Assembly: GCA_020536535.1 (NCBI GenBank)
Contig: JAHLWZ010000297.1
Location: 1 to 31,004 of the forward strand
Source: Pelomyxa schiedti
Lineage: Eukaryota > Evosea > Pelobiontida > Pelomyxidae
Direction: 5' to 3'
Length of the DNA stretch: 31,004 nt
The translations under genes and the position numbers were made by a program. Positions 20,260 through 30,883 of this stretch are shown here, piece by piece. Position 1 is the stretch's first letter; every line of letters begins with the position of its first letter. Below the pieces are notes generated by a model. That model was not told where the DNA came from and did no database searches. It saw only the letters and a list, made by a program, of their open reading frames with translations.

Positions 20260-22621
20260 TCACAGGGTCCATAGCCTGTCTCCTTTCCTTACAACAAAGA
20301 AGCAACCAATTGATAAGATGATGAGAGTGATGAGGCCCAAGGCATATGTGAGGTACCACCACTTATCCAGTGCGAGTCCAACCATCGCTGTGAATTCACT
20401 CATGCCCATAAAGGCAGTGATGAATGTGGGGATTCCCACGGCCAAGCCCAGTGCGTTCATGTTCTTGGTCATAATGGTCAGGTTTTTATCTACTATCGAG
20501 GCCCGTGAATCCATCAGCTCACTCAGTATCTAGGGTTGTTTAAGGTTATCTTTAGAAAGAGGTGACTTGTGGAACCTGGCTGTATACGCGAGCCATGTTT
20601 AGGCATTGGGCATTCTCAATAGAGACATCCTCTAGGAGGGCGTGCTGCAGTTGCGTAATTTTTAGCTTCTTTCGGACTTGTGGATCCATAAGCCTATTTA
20701 TTGCATGTGCTGTGCTGCTTAGAGCGGACATGTAATATACCAGTGACTTCTCGAGTGTGAAAAGCTTGAACAGTTGGGAGTTGTCAATGGATTTTGCCAG
20801 CTCGGCCTCAATTTTTTCACTGGAAGCGTTTATCAGACTGCAAAAAAGAAACCGGTAAGAAAAGGCAGAGAGAGCAGGAACCTCACCTGAGGTGCTCTTC
20901 AAAAGAAAAAATGGACCGGTATAGGAGCCGTATGACAACATCGGTCAGCGAATCTACATTATGGAAAAGGCTTCCTTCAAATAGTGGGAAAAAATCTCTC
21001 AAGACAACAATCAGCTTGTTGGTACAGAGAAAGATTCCGGCAGTTGCAACCTGGGACAACTGTCAACTAGAGATAAATAGTAAGTGGAAAACCTTGAAAA
21101 CGAAAGTTTCACCTGAGCGATACATCTGCGGCAATTTTATGACAAAAGCTGTGTGGTTATTTTTAAGTTCTATCCTGGCTAACTCATTGGGATCAAAGCA
21201 AGATTGCAGAGTGTGTAGATCAATTCCAAGTTTGTTCACCAGATCACCTCGCATCTCTATGTCTGGGTTCACCAGGCATATAATGTTTGGTGAATCACTA
21301 GCGGAAACTAAACTAGTATTTGCTTGTGCCACTCCAACAACGCATCTTCCCCATATCTTATAGCAACGTGTCAAGGTTTGTAAATCCAGTTCAATTTGTA
21401 ATTCCGCCATTTTTTTCTGGTGATAGGTACTCCGGTGCATGAGTACAATAGTGACAGTGCTCAGTACAGTGTAGGACAGAAATACACAAAATGTTATTGG
21501 GAGTATGTACTCTGCCCATATTTTCAGGGATTCTTTGACGTCAGGATGTCTCCAAAATCCAGAAAAAAACCTAATAAGTATTGGACCTTCGAAAGGGGAA
21601 CTGAAAGAAAAGACCCGATGGCAGAGGTAATGGCAGATAAGGCACCCAAGGTGAAAGTCCCATCTGGGAGGATGTGAGTTTACATTGAAGGCTTATCATA
21701 AATGTACAATAGAAAATAGGTCTCACATCAGGAGCAAGCTTTCTGTTCGTCATTATCACATATACGATCGCCGGTGTTGAGAAGAAAATTACAATGTTCA
21801 GGTAGCAAAATGAAAACCCTATTAGCTAGTCGGGAATAAGCACAATATATCTGTAATGGAGCACAGCGCCGGCACTACCATGCATAAAATGTTTGCAACG
21901 AGAACTCTCTTGAGAGAAGATGATTGTGCATCAGTTGGTACAGTGTCCCACGGTATTGGCTGAATTTGTTTTTGCTTCCTCGGAAGAACATCTTGGTCAT
22001 GCAATGATACAGTCACTCTTGTACCTTCCAATTCACCATCCACTCGCGTACTCACCTTAAATACAAAAAAAATGAAATGGGATTAGCCCTCCCCCCACGT
22101 GTCACACCCAACCCAACCCAATCACCCCACCACACCCCCACCCCACCCCACCACAGGACAGGCCATCGGTATAGACAACATACCACCACAGCGCTAGAAT
22201 ATTCGCCAGTGTCAGCCTCCGCCTCCGCCTCATCCACTTCCTCCTCCTCCTCCTGCTGCTGCTGCACCTCGTCATCATCGTCCTCCTCTCCCGATTCTCG
22301 CTGGTGCCCCACCACATTTCCGTGATCGCTGGGATGCCAGCAGGCCGCGGCGGCGGCGCTGCCCATCGCACACCCCTCCCCCTCTCCCTCTCCCTCCCTC
22401 TCACCTGCGTCCTCCCGCGACCCCGTTGGCCCATGCACACGGCCACGGCCACGGCCGCGCCCCTTGTGGTTGTCGCTGCCGCGGTGCCCCTCCTCCTCCT
22501 CCTCGTGTCTCCTTACAATGCCGGCGGCTCGTCTCTTGGACGGTGCTGCTGGTGGTGGGCCACTGCACGGGGCCACGGCTGCTGCCCCTGCGTCTCCCTC
22601 GCTGTTGTGATGATCGTGCAT
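20260..22621 (-). CDS. corA: CorA-type cation channel fused behind an acidic N-terminus and extra TM helices (646 aa)
   Basis: Exons in order: 22184-22621, 21879-22055, 21727-21825, about 21571-21661, 21093-21532, 20887-21050, 20576-20837, 20260-20529. Residues 1-146 are low complexity and very acidic. About three hydrophobic segments follow (residues ~193-303, including YILPITFCVFLSYTVLSTV). From ~350 to the end it is a CorA protein: IICLVNPDIEMR, LGIDLHTLQSCFDPNEL, HTAFVIKLP, SGETFVFKV, LFTLEKSLVYYMSAL, LMDSRASIVDKNL, then two C-terminal TMs. The pore signature GMN reads GMS (MGMSEF). CorA channels carry Mg2+ and related ions. This subtype resembles bacterial CorA, yet the gene has introns. 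The frame is continuous through 21093-21532, which links the TM region and the CorA domain. One junction (near 21662/21728) does not fit GT-AG. Confidence 0.78.
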
Positions 22622-22815
22622 CTGTGTTGTTTGTTGGTTGGTTGGTTGTTATGGGAATACAGTGTCACGTGGTGGATTCCAAGGAAGGACGTCGACGCAT
22701 GACGATACAGAGACTCGTAGCTTCTGTGATCGCCAAAGGAAAATTTTCGGTTTTCCCTGAAGGAAAGGTGCCCGATACGACAAAAACAACGAGTCGAGTG
22801 GCGTTGATGGTGGTG

Positions 22816-24223
22816 TTACTGCTTGGCGCGTGGTTTGGTGAACATTGCTAGGGAGAAGACCATCACGGAGGCAATGAGCACTGTGATGCTGAAGCCAAGC
22901 AGTATCTTGGCCACTAGGACATTGCCGCTGTTATCTCCGCTTGTTCCACAGTACACTGGCATGGCAACTGTGCGGCCGTTGAGTGCTTGTGTTCCTCGTA
23001 TGTTGGATGACAGTGTGATGGTGGCATTACCCTAGAAATTGGCCGGGATCAGCATAAAATGATTTGGTTAAAGAGGGCAATGAAAAAACGGGAAGTACCA
23101 ATTCCATAGACCATAACCCTTGGAGTTGGGCAACAGTAATATTGAGTGGGGAGTCGAAGACATACCAAGAAACAACTTCGCTGCAAGGTGGCTGATTATT
23201 GATAAGTTAACCCTAAAAAAAGAAGTAATTGCAAAGAACCTTTGTAATAGAACCGTTATATCGGTAGTAAAAAGAGGTATCCGGAAGAGCTTTGCGTGGT
23301 AACCAGTTGTAAACCATTGCGTTACTATTTGGCGTATGAAGAGCCCCGCTCACCTCGACTAATTTCTGTATCTCCGAGTTGGAGGAGTCGCTGACCTGAG
23401 GTTTGATTAAAATGAGAAGAGGAGAATTGCCAAAAGTACCTGTAGCAAAGCGGCTAAGATGCACAAGGCCCCTTGTTCCCCTGAATTGATTGCTTCATCG
23501 AAAGTGCTGAAGTCGGAACGCAGATGTGCAAAATGCACTTCCGCACCTGCATACAAAGATTGGGACGACGTAGTGTCCTTGAATATGTGTTCGGAGGCTG
23601 TGTTGGTGTCTCCCACGATCCAATGAAAGTTGACTTGGTAGAGGTTATATTCTACTTCTCCATCCCTCTTGTGACATATTAATATGGTCAAGGCAACAAA
23701 CCTAATAAATCATGTTTACCACTATAATAGATTGATTGGCGAATCCGGATAGTTGCACTTGAGAGCCAATATTCTCGGCCACAAGAGAAACAGGTGTATC
23801 ATAGCCGCTAAACCTGATGACTTCCTTGTCATCGACCACGCATCCTCCAATATCTCCCCCATGCAGTGCGTTATCCTGTTTAAAACAACGGAAACCACAT
23901 TAATTGCCGTCTTTCTCTAACCCATTTTCTCGCACTCGCAAATCCACGGCGATACATAAAACAACAAGAGTAGGACACACACACATCATGCATCATACAT
24001 ACGAGTTGGACGGGGACTGGGCGTCGCCGTTGCAACCCTCGTACACGTCGCCCCAATGTGATGGCCCCACCGCGTACCCCGCGTCCTCCTCGAACGTCCA
24101 CACGCTCATGAACCCCCCTGTCGCCCCCCTCGTCGTCGTGCTCCCCCCGGCTATCGGCCCCCCTGCCTGTATACACGCCGCCAACATCGCCACCACCACC
24201 CACATACTCACTGTCCCGCTCAT
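22816..24223 (-). CDS. Alpha-carbonic anhydrase homologue, type I membrane protein, one zinc ligand replaced (357 aa)
   Basis: Six phase-0 exons: 23999-24223, 23720-23875, 23440-23667, 23240-23395, 23099-23191, 22816-23031. A signal peptide (MWVVVAMLAACIQAGG) is followed by GPSHWGDVYEGCNGDAQSPSN, the alpha-CA entry motif. Core motifs are YQVNFHW (residues 137-143), ASEHIF, GAEVHFAH (H172), ALCILAALLQ, YRYNGSITKPPC and SWYVFDSPLN. By alignment to animal CAII, zinc ligands H96 and H119 are kept (H142, H172), as are E106 (SEH) and T199 (SIT). H94 is Asn140, and the proton-shuttle H64 position lacks His (ENIGSQ). A single C-terminal TM helix (ILLGFSITVLIASVMVFSLAMF) ends in KPRAKQ. The catalytic domain should face outside. 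Loss of H94 suggests weak or no hydratase activity, as in CA-related proteins. Confidence 0.88.
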
Positions 24224-24740
24224 GGTATTACGAGTCGATGCTGGACAACGGAGAAGTGCAGAAATGATTCCTTGAGCAATCCCTCACTTCGGACTTAGAC
24301 GAAGAGATTGAGCGGCACTCACAAGCGCGGCGTATACTCGAGTCTCCTCGAGCAGAACTCTGAGAGGAATTGATCACCTGTCGAACACATTTCGTGAACA
24401 ATCGCCCTCCGCTAAAAAAAAGTGTAGTGCCAGTTTTGTGTGTATTGCTTGCCCCAAAGGTGCGGTGTGGTGGGCGGCCGCTGTTGCACGTGATCAACAT
24501 GGTTGTTTGATCGATTGAACTGCCCGATTCGTCGCGTAAACACAGGTATTTGTGTGTTTCAAAATACACAAACAACAAAACAACCAGCGTTTGCTATCGG
24601 ATCGTATGACGACCGTAGGCGCAACGAAAACTACAACAACCACACACACCTACACGCACACAGGGAAACCGGAGCCCGATTGCCGATTACGATTATTACC
24701 ATGGGATTCGACACCTACTGCCACCACGACGACGCGCATC
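24224..24740. promoter_or_regulatory. Divergent intergenic region between the carbonic anhydrase homologue and the receptor kinase
   Basis: About 517 bp hold the 5' sides of two divergent genes. In-frame ATGs at 24552 and 24606 could extend the kinase, but both would bury its signal peptide behind a polar leader. No named promoter element was recognised. Confidence 0.35.
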
Positions 24741-27700
24741 ATGAGACTGGTTGCTGTGATTTTCATCGTTGTTTTTGTACGTGGGTGCTGCTCCCTTGAT
24801 TCCGCGTCGTCATCCACGTCGTCGTCGTCATCGATATCGTCCACATCAACGGATTGGTGGTCTGTTTTTGAGCCAGTGGCGTATGGGTACACCGGCGAGG
24901 CGGCGTTGTATGGGATTGCAGGGGATGCGTCTGATGTAATTTTGGATATAGTGGTGAATACATCCAAGAGGCTTGTGCGGCAGGAGAACCAGTGTGTGTG
25001 GGCACCTGTGCCCGTTGGCGATTGGAAGGGTGTGTACTATGCGGACAGTGACTGGCTTGTCCAAATGGACAAGGCCAATCAAAGCTATATCTGGGGGTTT
25101 GACGCCTCTGACTGCAGCTCCACTGCATCCGCGAGGCCTACTCCGGTGAACGGTTCTTTGGCTGTTATGGTGTATAACCACTGCTATGATGAAGTGTGGG
25201 TGGCTGTGCATTCTTTGGCGGCCAAAATGCTCCTGTGGATGAAACCTGACTCCTCTGACGATGGCTGGGAATACATGTTCAACACCTCACTTGGGGCTAA
25301 CTTTGGCCCCGAATTCCAGGATGCTGCAATGGCGCCGGATTGCTCGCAACTCTTCATTACCGATGTCACACATAGGCAGATTATCTCCGTCTTGGTTCCA
25401 TCTGGATTTGCTCTCTGGGTTATGGACTTACCGCACTGGACATCGATTGGGGGTTTGGCACTGGACTATGATACTGATATACTGTATGTTCTATTTGTTT
25501 TCCTTCAAGCCATTAATATGATTGCAGTTTCCAAAGTGTTGCAACAACTGAACCTTTCCTCCTGGCAATTGACTACGACGCATGTGAAGTTGTGGCATCC
25601 ATGAGTGCACCTGCTCTTTACTTCCAACTCTGGCCACAGTACTCATGCCAGTCTCTTTCATCATCGTCATCCGAGTTTACATCTTCCACAGCTTCGTTCT
25701 TTGGACTTATGATTGACACCAAGGGGTTGGGAGGTAATCAATCTGTCCAACTTATTCACATAGACCCAGCTGCGAACACATCAACAACTGATACTGATTA
25801 TTTGTGCACGTGGCAGTTATCAACTGGGGACCCTTTCAAAGTAGATTATGCTGAAGGTGACTATACATATCTCCACAACTTCTCTGGACCCCTCCTTGCG
25901 CAAATTTATTTCAATGAGTGTGGCAATGCATCAACTTCTCAGGCAGGGATCGGACAAGCAGTGGCTATGGTCTACTCACACTGTACAGGAGAAGTGTGGG
26001 TTGCTTTGTCAAGTCTAAAATCCGTAACTTGGTATGTGGCCATGGGTGGTGATAACTGGAACTTTGCACACAACTTCACATCACCTACGGATAACCCTCA
26101 CTATGTTGATGCTGCTATGTCACTGGACTGTACTGCAATTTTTGTTACTGACCCGGGTGCCAAACAAATTCTAGTGATGAATCTCACAGATCACATCATT
26201 ACACCTGCTGCCGATTTATCTGCGTTTGATGAGATTGGGGGACTAGTATATGATTGCAAGGAAGATATCCTGTAACCTTTTTAACAGTGTGGAAGACTAC
26301 TGACATTCCAAAGGTACCAAAGTGTCGCTGACACTGGACAATCCTATTTACTGGCCATAAATTACCATTCTGGAGACATTCTCAATGCGATTGCCATGGA
26401 TACTATGTACACACTATTGCTTAACCAGAAGCCTTGCAGCTATATTATCCCGCAAACTTCCCATCTGTATGCAATAAACCAAACTGATGCCAAAACAAAG
26501 AATGAAAGTGACCCCATTACTACCATCTGGGACATCCTTGCTAGTGAAACCAGTGATAGAGCTATGGTGTCTTCTGTGTGCTCTTGGAATTTTGTTGGCT
26601 CATATTGGATATCCCTTGCGGATGTTGGTTGGGCCTATATGACAATGCCTCAGAGCGGACATACACAGCATTTCCTTCAGGAAACAGATTACCATGACTG
26701 TTCAATTGGATCAAGCCATGATGGCTTAGAAAACACGCAACTTAATTTTAATGCACTAGCGATGGTGAGCGTTCCTTGCTCTAGATTTGAGGCTTGGGTC
26801 CTATATGCTTCAGAGAACAAGTTTATGTGGTTCAAGCCTCTCTTAAGTGACCCCATATCTTGGGTTTCAGTTTTCAATGTAACCATAACTGGGCCAATTC
26901 CGTCTTTTGTGGATTCAGCCATGTCGGAGGACTGCACTACAATTTATTTGAGTCAGACTTTCCCAAGCAAAGAGATAGTGAAAATGGATGTAAACGGCGC
27001 CTCAATCGTACCAGTTTTTGATTTGAGCTCCTGGGCTAACATTGGTGGCCTCAGTGTTGACCTTGCAACTGGGTTTCTGTAAACACCCAGAATCCCTTTT
27101 AAGTCGTTCTAATCAAACACAAGGTACCAAAGTGTGGAAAATGCAACTGGAGCATACATTTTGGCAATAAATTACAATGTAACAATGGTTGTCATTCCCA
27201 CTGAAAATATATTTCCCCAGCTGATGTCTTCGATTGATGTGCAATCAACCAGCAGTTCTCAAAGTGATTCAGCCTCTGTCTCATTGTCATACTCTCCATC
27301 AGACTCTGTATCGCTTTCCTCTTCAGAGTTCTGGGAATCGAGCTCCTATTCTGTTTCAGATTCATTGTCGTTGTCTGGGTCCACATCAACTTCCCTCTCC
27401 TTGTCCTCTTCTGTCTCGCCGTCGTTCTCATTATCTACCTCAGTGTTCTCATCAGCATCAACATCAATGTCTTACCCGCTATCATCTTCTCAACCAGTGT
27501 CTTACCCGCTATCATCTTCATTTTCAGTGTCTTACCGGCAATCTTCGTTTTCAGTGTCTTACCCGCTATCATCTTCACTGTCTTCGGTACTACCCACATC
27601 CACATCTCTGTTCGTTTCCCTATCATCATCTTCCACCTCATTCACCATGTCAAATTCTGAATCCAAATCATCTGAAGAGGCCTCGTCTTCAACACCATCC

Positions 27701-30340
27701 ATTTCCTCCCTCATCCTGTCTGCACCAGAAAGCTATTCTTCACACTCTCTTTCCAGTTCCGATATGACTAGTCATCTTGGGGACAGTATCGCAAGTTCAG
27801 GTGCAAGCTTTAAATTGTCTGTTGGTCTTGCAGTAGGACTTGGAGTTCCGTTCCTTCTTTGTCTTCTTGGAGGAATATTGCTCTTGTGGTGGTATCTGTT
27901 AGGCTTTATTCCCTAATATGTACTGAGTGATGAAGGAAGATGAGATATCACAGTGGTTCTGACATTCCAGAAGATGACAGTGTACTTGAAATGACACCAC
28001 TTGGTAAACTCTCTGATTTATCTAGATACGACAAATCTCTTTCTCTTGACCCGTACTTGTATGTACAACCACCTTCTTTGCTTACAGACTCATGTTTCCT
28101 CAGGCAAGTTGCAGTGGAAAGATTTCCTCTTACTGTACGTTTCCGAATCTCATTTTACGTTTTTAAGTGTCGCAGGTTAGTCCAACTGCATGCCTGGATT
28201 TTGCGCTTGGAACACACCAAGCACCAGTCTCCACGGAAATGCACCAAATAATTACTCTGAGGAACACATCAAAATCCTGTGTTACATTCAAGGTATTGCA
28301 GCACTCTGGGTGACCTAATCACCATGCTAGATGTTGTCACCAAAGAGCCATCAATACACTCTGCAGTTCAGTGAGACATTGATGACACTCAAACCTGTAG
28401 CCTTCTGTTTCGAATTTTCCCTATTTCTCATGTAGACTCTACAGGAGGAAGAAATCGATATTGATGTGTCTTTGACAGTACTGTGCACAACAACTATAAA
28501 CTCTGAAGTCATTGTCCTGATGATAAACCGTATGTCAATCCTGGTTAAACTGCGTTCACACTATTTCCCCAGATAAAACGGAGCCTGAGGTTTTCTGCTA
28601 CGGCCTCAAAAAGTTAATTAACTAACACAGAGTTTCATTCTGTTGAAAATCAACCTTGAGTCAATGATATCACCCTCACTCGACCATGACGAACTACATG
28701 TATGCACACAATTGGATCCTATTTTTTTCTTATAAACAACAGCTCACAAAAGAAGTTGGAGAAGGTGCTTATGGTGTAGTTTGGGTACGATCACACTTTT
28801 TATCCCTTTTATTTACCTCTGTTCAGGTAGGTTCCTGGTGAGCTATTTTTCCGACTTCTTGCAGTAGTAATTAAAGAACTCCATATACAGGAGGGAACAA
28901 GAAGTGGCAGTCAAAGTTGTGAAGAATCAAGAGGGCAAGAATTCCGCCAATGAATTTTTGTGTGTGGAGCGTTATCTGTTTCACCCCTGTCTCACTTCTT
29001 CTTAGCACTGAAATCCGAATTTTGGAGTCAGTGAGATGTCCACAGGTTCTTTTTCATTTCTCTTTTCGACACTTATTCTTAATCTACAGATTGTGCACTA
29101 TTTTGGAGCTGTTAAAACTCCTGGTAATTTCCTTATTTCACCAGAAACCTACTAAGCATTAATAACAGGAAGATTCGCCATTGTAACAGTAACTCTCCAT
29201 ATGGCAAAAAAACAAATATTTCATTAAAATTAACAGGAATATTTTCCTCTGGGAAATTTACATACCTGTATGCAAAGAAATACATTCACACTGGGGTTGA
29301 AACTCAAATGCCTCATTGACTGTACAACAGGTCAGTATTGTTTTCTGTAAGACACTTTAAAACCAACTCCAAGGAATGAGTTTTATCCACAAAGTACACT
29401 ACTGTTTCAACAATACTTAATAACCACACCCAGGCTGGTTTGTTGCACCGCGATCTAAAACCAGATAACTTATTGGTTACATTTCACCTCAGAGATTAAT
29501 TTTTTAAATCCAGACAGGTTGCATCTTTGGATACCAACTCACCAGTCAACTGTAAAATTACTGGTATAATCTCCCTGTATTTTATTTAAGTGGACTCAAT
29601 CTGCAACAGATTTTGGGACTTGTAGAGACATAAGTACTAATTAGCCTTTTTTTTCGTCGTATCCAACTAACACTTCCCAGATAAGGCTGACCAAACTCAG
29701 GCCTACACAGTTGGAGTATGATCCTGTTTCCCGAGTTTTTTTACTAAGTAATATCAAGGTTGGGACTCCTACATACATGCCACCAGTAAAAATTCCCGCA
29801 TCTGCACTACACCCTTATTTGTAAACAGGAACTACTTTCAAATGGAAAGGTTGTATTTTGGTTATTCAGCTGTTGTTAATGCCTTCTCGCCACTTGCGTA
29901 GTATAAACAAAGTGCAGATGTATACAGGTTCGCTTGGAATGTACTTATCTTTCCATCTAACAGCACTCAGTTTTGCAGTGTTGATGTACCAGGTAATTAC
30001 CGAGAAAGAACCCTATTGCGAAATGAAATCCCTCTGGAGTACTCCTTACAATAACCACTACCATCAACCCTTATCAAACCTACAGAAATAACTGAGTTTG
30101 TACTTGCCGGAAATGTGTGCCCTAACTTCCCTCTCAGTTAAATATTTTCCTTGACTATCACCCAGAGGCTCCCACTTGATGGCATCCCCACAGAGCTTGC
30201 CGAGCTAATTACAGTGTGTTGGGATCAAGACTACCACAAGCGGCCTAGTAAGTGACTCCTAAAACAACCAGGGACTAACCATCCCAATAGGTTTCCCAGA
30301 AGTAACAAATAGGCTAGAGGCCCATAACCACAATTCATAA
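24741..30340 (+). CDS. Receptor-like protein kinase with three repeated ectodomain modules (1433 aa, 30 exons)
   Basis: The start at 24741 gives a signal peptide (MRLVAVIFIVVFVRGCCS). Exons 1-4 (24741-25483, 25528-26271, 26314-27078, 27124-27897) encode three related ~245-residue modules with many Asn-x-Thr/Ser sites and recurring MSxDCTxIF and IGGLxxD motifs, likely a beta-propeller-like fold. A Ser-rich stalk follows, then one TM (residues ~982-1008, GVPFLLCLLGGILLLWWYL). Exons 5-30 (27936-30340) encode an intracellular beta domain (CLDFALGTHQAPV, ITLRNTSKSCVTFK) and a kinase. The kinase has GEGAYGVVW, VAVKVVK (Lys1202), TEIRILE, the hinge VTEYFPLGNL, LLHRDLKPDN (Asp1293), TDFGTCRD (Asp1316), YMPPE, ADVYSFAVLMYQ and CWDQDYHKRPS. 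All catalytic residues are present, so it should be active; the motifs look Ser/Thr or tyrosine-kinase-like. The ligand is unknown. Confidence 0.88.
27469..27580 (+). repeat. 27-30 bp minisatellite in the Ser-rich stalk
   Basis: Units begin at 27469, 27499, 27529 and 27556, each starting GTCTTACC. They encode a repeated VSYPLSSS-type block. Unit lengths are 30, 30 and 27 nt plus a partial copy, all multiples of three, so the reading frame is kept. Such a stalk would vary in length between alleles. Confidence 0.75.
28827..28837 (+). other. 11-nt microexon in the kinase N-lobe
   Basis: The 11 nt GTAGGTTCCTG sit between acceptor GTTCAG and donor GTGAGC. They supply Val-Gly-Ser and part of Trp, between GAYGVVW and the VAVK strand. 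Removing them leaves a frameshift (11 is not a multiple of 3), and both flanking introns (42 and 53 nt) have ordinary size. Confidence 0.75.
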
Positions 30341-30546
30341 CGCGTTTTCTCCCATTTCATTTCCACTTCGCCGATCTTCCACCACTACAACTTCGAAGTA
30401 AAACTTCTCTTGGCACACAATATGTCACTTACACTTACCACACAACACTGAAACAACAACTTGTTGTCATTTTATGGGGCTGTTATAAGAAGAATAAAGG
30501 AAAAAAGAAAGAGAGGGAAAAAAAGGGAAGAGGGAAAAAGAGGCAA
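30341..30546. other. 3' flank of the receptor kinase
   Basis: About 200 bp after the stop show no coding signal. A purine-rich stretch near 30490-30540 (A and G only, mostly) leads into the palindrome. No polyadenylation motif is called with confidence. Confidence 0.35.
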
Positions 30547-30582
30547 CCACAGAAAACAAGCACCGGTGCTTGTTTTCTGTGG
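30547..30582. repeat. Perfect 36-bp palindrome
   Basis: The arms CCACAGAAAACAAGCACC and GGTGCTTGTTTTCTGTGG are exact reverse complements with no spacer, centred at 30564/30565. It overlaps the start of the direct repeat. In the second repeat copy the palindrome is cut to 9-bp arms. Confidence 0.9.
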
Positions 30583-30676
30583 AGCTGGCATGATGGGTAG
30601 GGTTCGACCATGATGTGTTGATTTGGAAAGAGGGTGATATTGCCAAAAAAATTTGGAACTTGGTGGACTGGAACCT
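30556..30676. repeat. Direct repeat, copy 1 (121 bp)
   Basis: It begins ACAAGCACCGGTGCTTG and ends GGACTGGAACCT, and matches copy 2 at 30884-31004 by eye over its full length. The copy-to-copy distance is 328 bp. Short minus-strand open frames here are duplicated with the repeat and are not supported as genes. Confidence 0.88.
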
Positions 30677-30883
30677 GGAGGCATCTGCGTCGGGAACAGG
30701 GTGCTGAACGAGTATGCAAATTGGCTTTGGAAGGTCAATCAAAAAAAATAATTGTGCAAATTGTGTCTTTTTTTTTTAAAATTCATTTTTGGTAATTTGC
30801 AGGTGTGTTTTTTTTTGTGTTACAGAATGGCACATTTTCTGTGACACACACAACCCTGGGTAAGGACACACAGCACACGCACG
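30677..30883. other. Spacer between the two repeat copies
   Basis: 207 bp, AT-rich in the middle with several T/A homopolymers (8-9 nt), then a CA-rich stretch (GACACACACA and CACACGCACGAC). No gene or RNA structure is recognised. Its right end lacks the left palindrome arm found before copy 1. Confidence 0.5.

Noticed and set aside
21533-21607. Reading the CorA gene straight through 21533-21570 in the frame FEGPILIRFF
   Set aside because: It is open, but the alternative with a 38-nt intron keeps the hydrophobic SAITSAIGSFLSVPL helix in frame with both neighbours; cDNA would settle it.
22086-22160. C/A-rich stretch (CACCCCACCACACCCCC) as a telomere-like repeat
   Set aside because: It is irregular, short and lies inside a well-framed intron.
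22077-22851. Plus-strand open frames over 22077-22851
   Set aside because: They are antisense to the acidic, Glu-rich N-terminus of the CorA gene and consist of Ser/Leu/Val/Pro-rich runs.
27192-27767. Alternative frames over the Ser-rich stalk giving His/Pro/Leu- or Lys/Met-rich proteins
   Set aside because: They arise from the repetitive TCN codons; only the frame joined to the ectodomain and TM is consistent.
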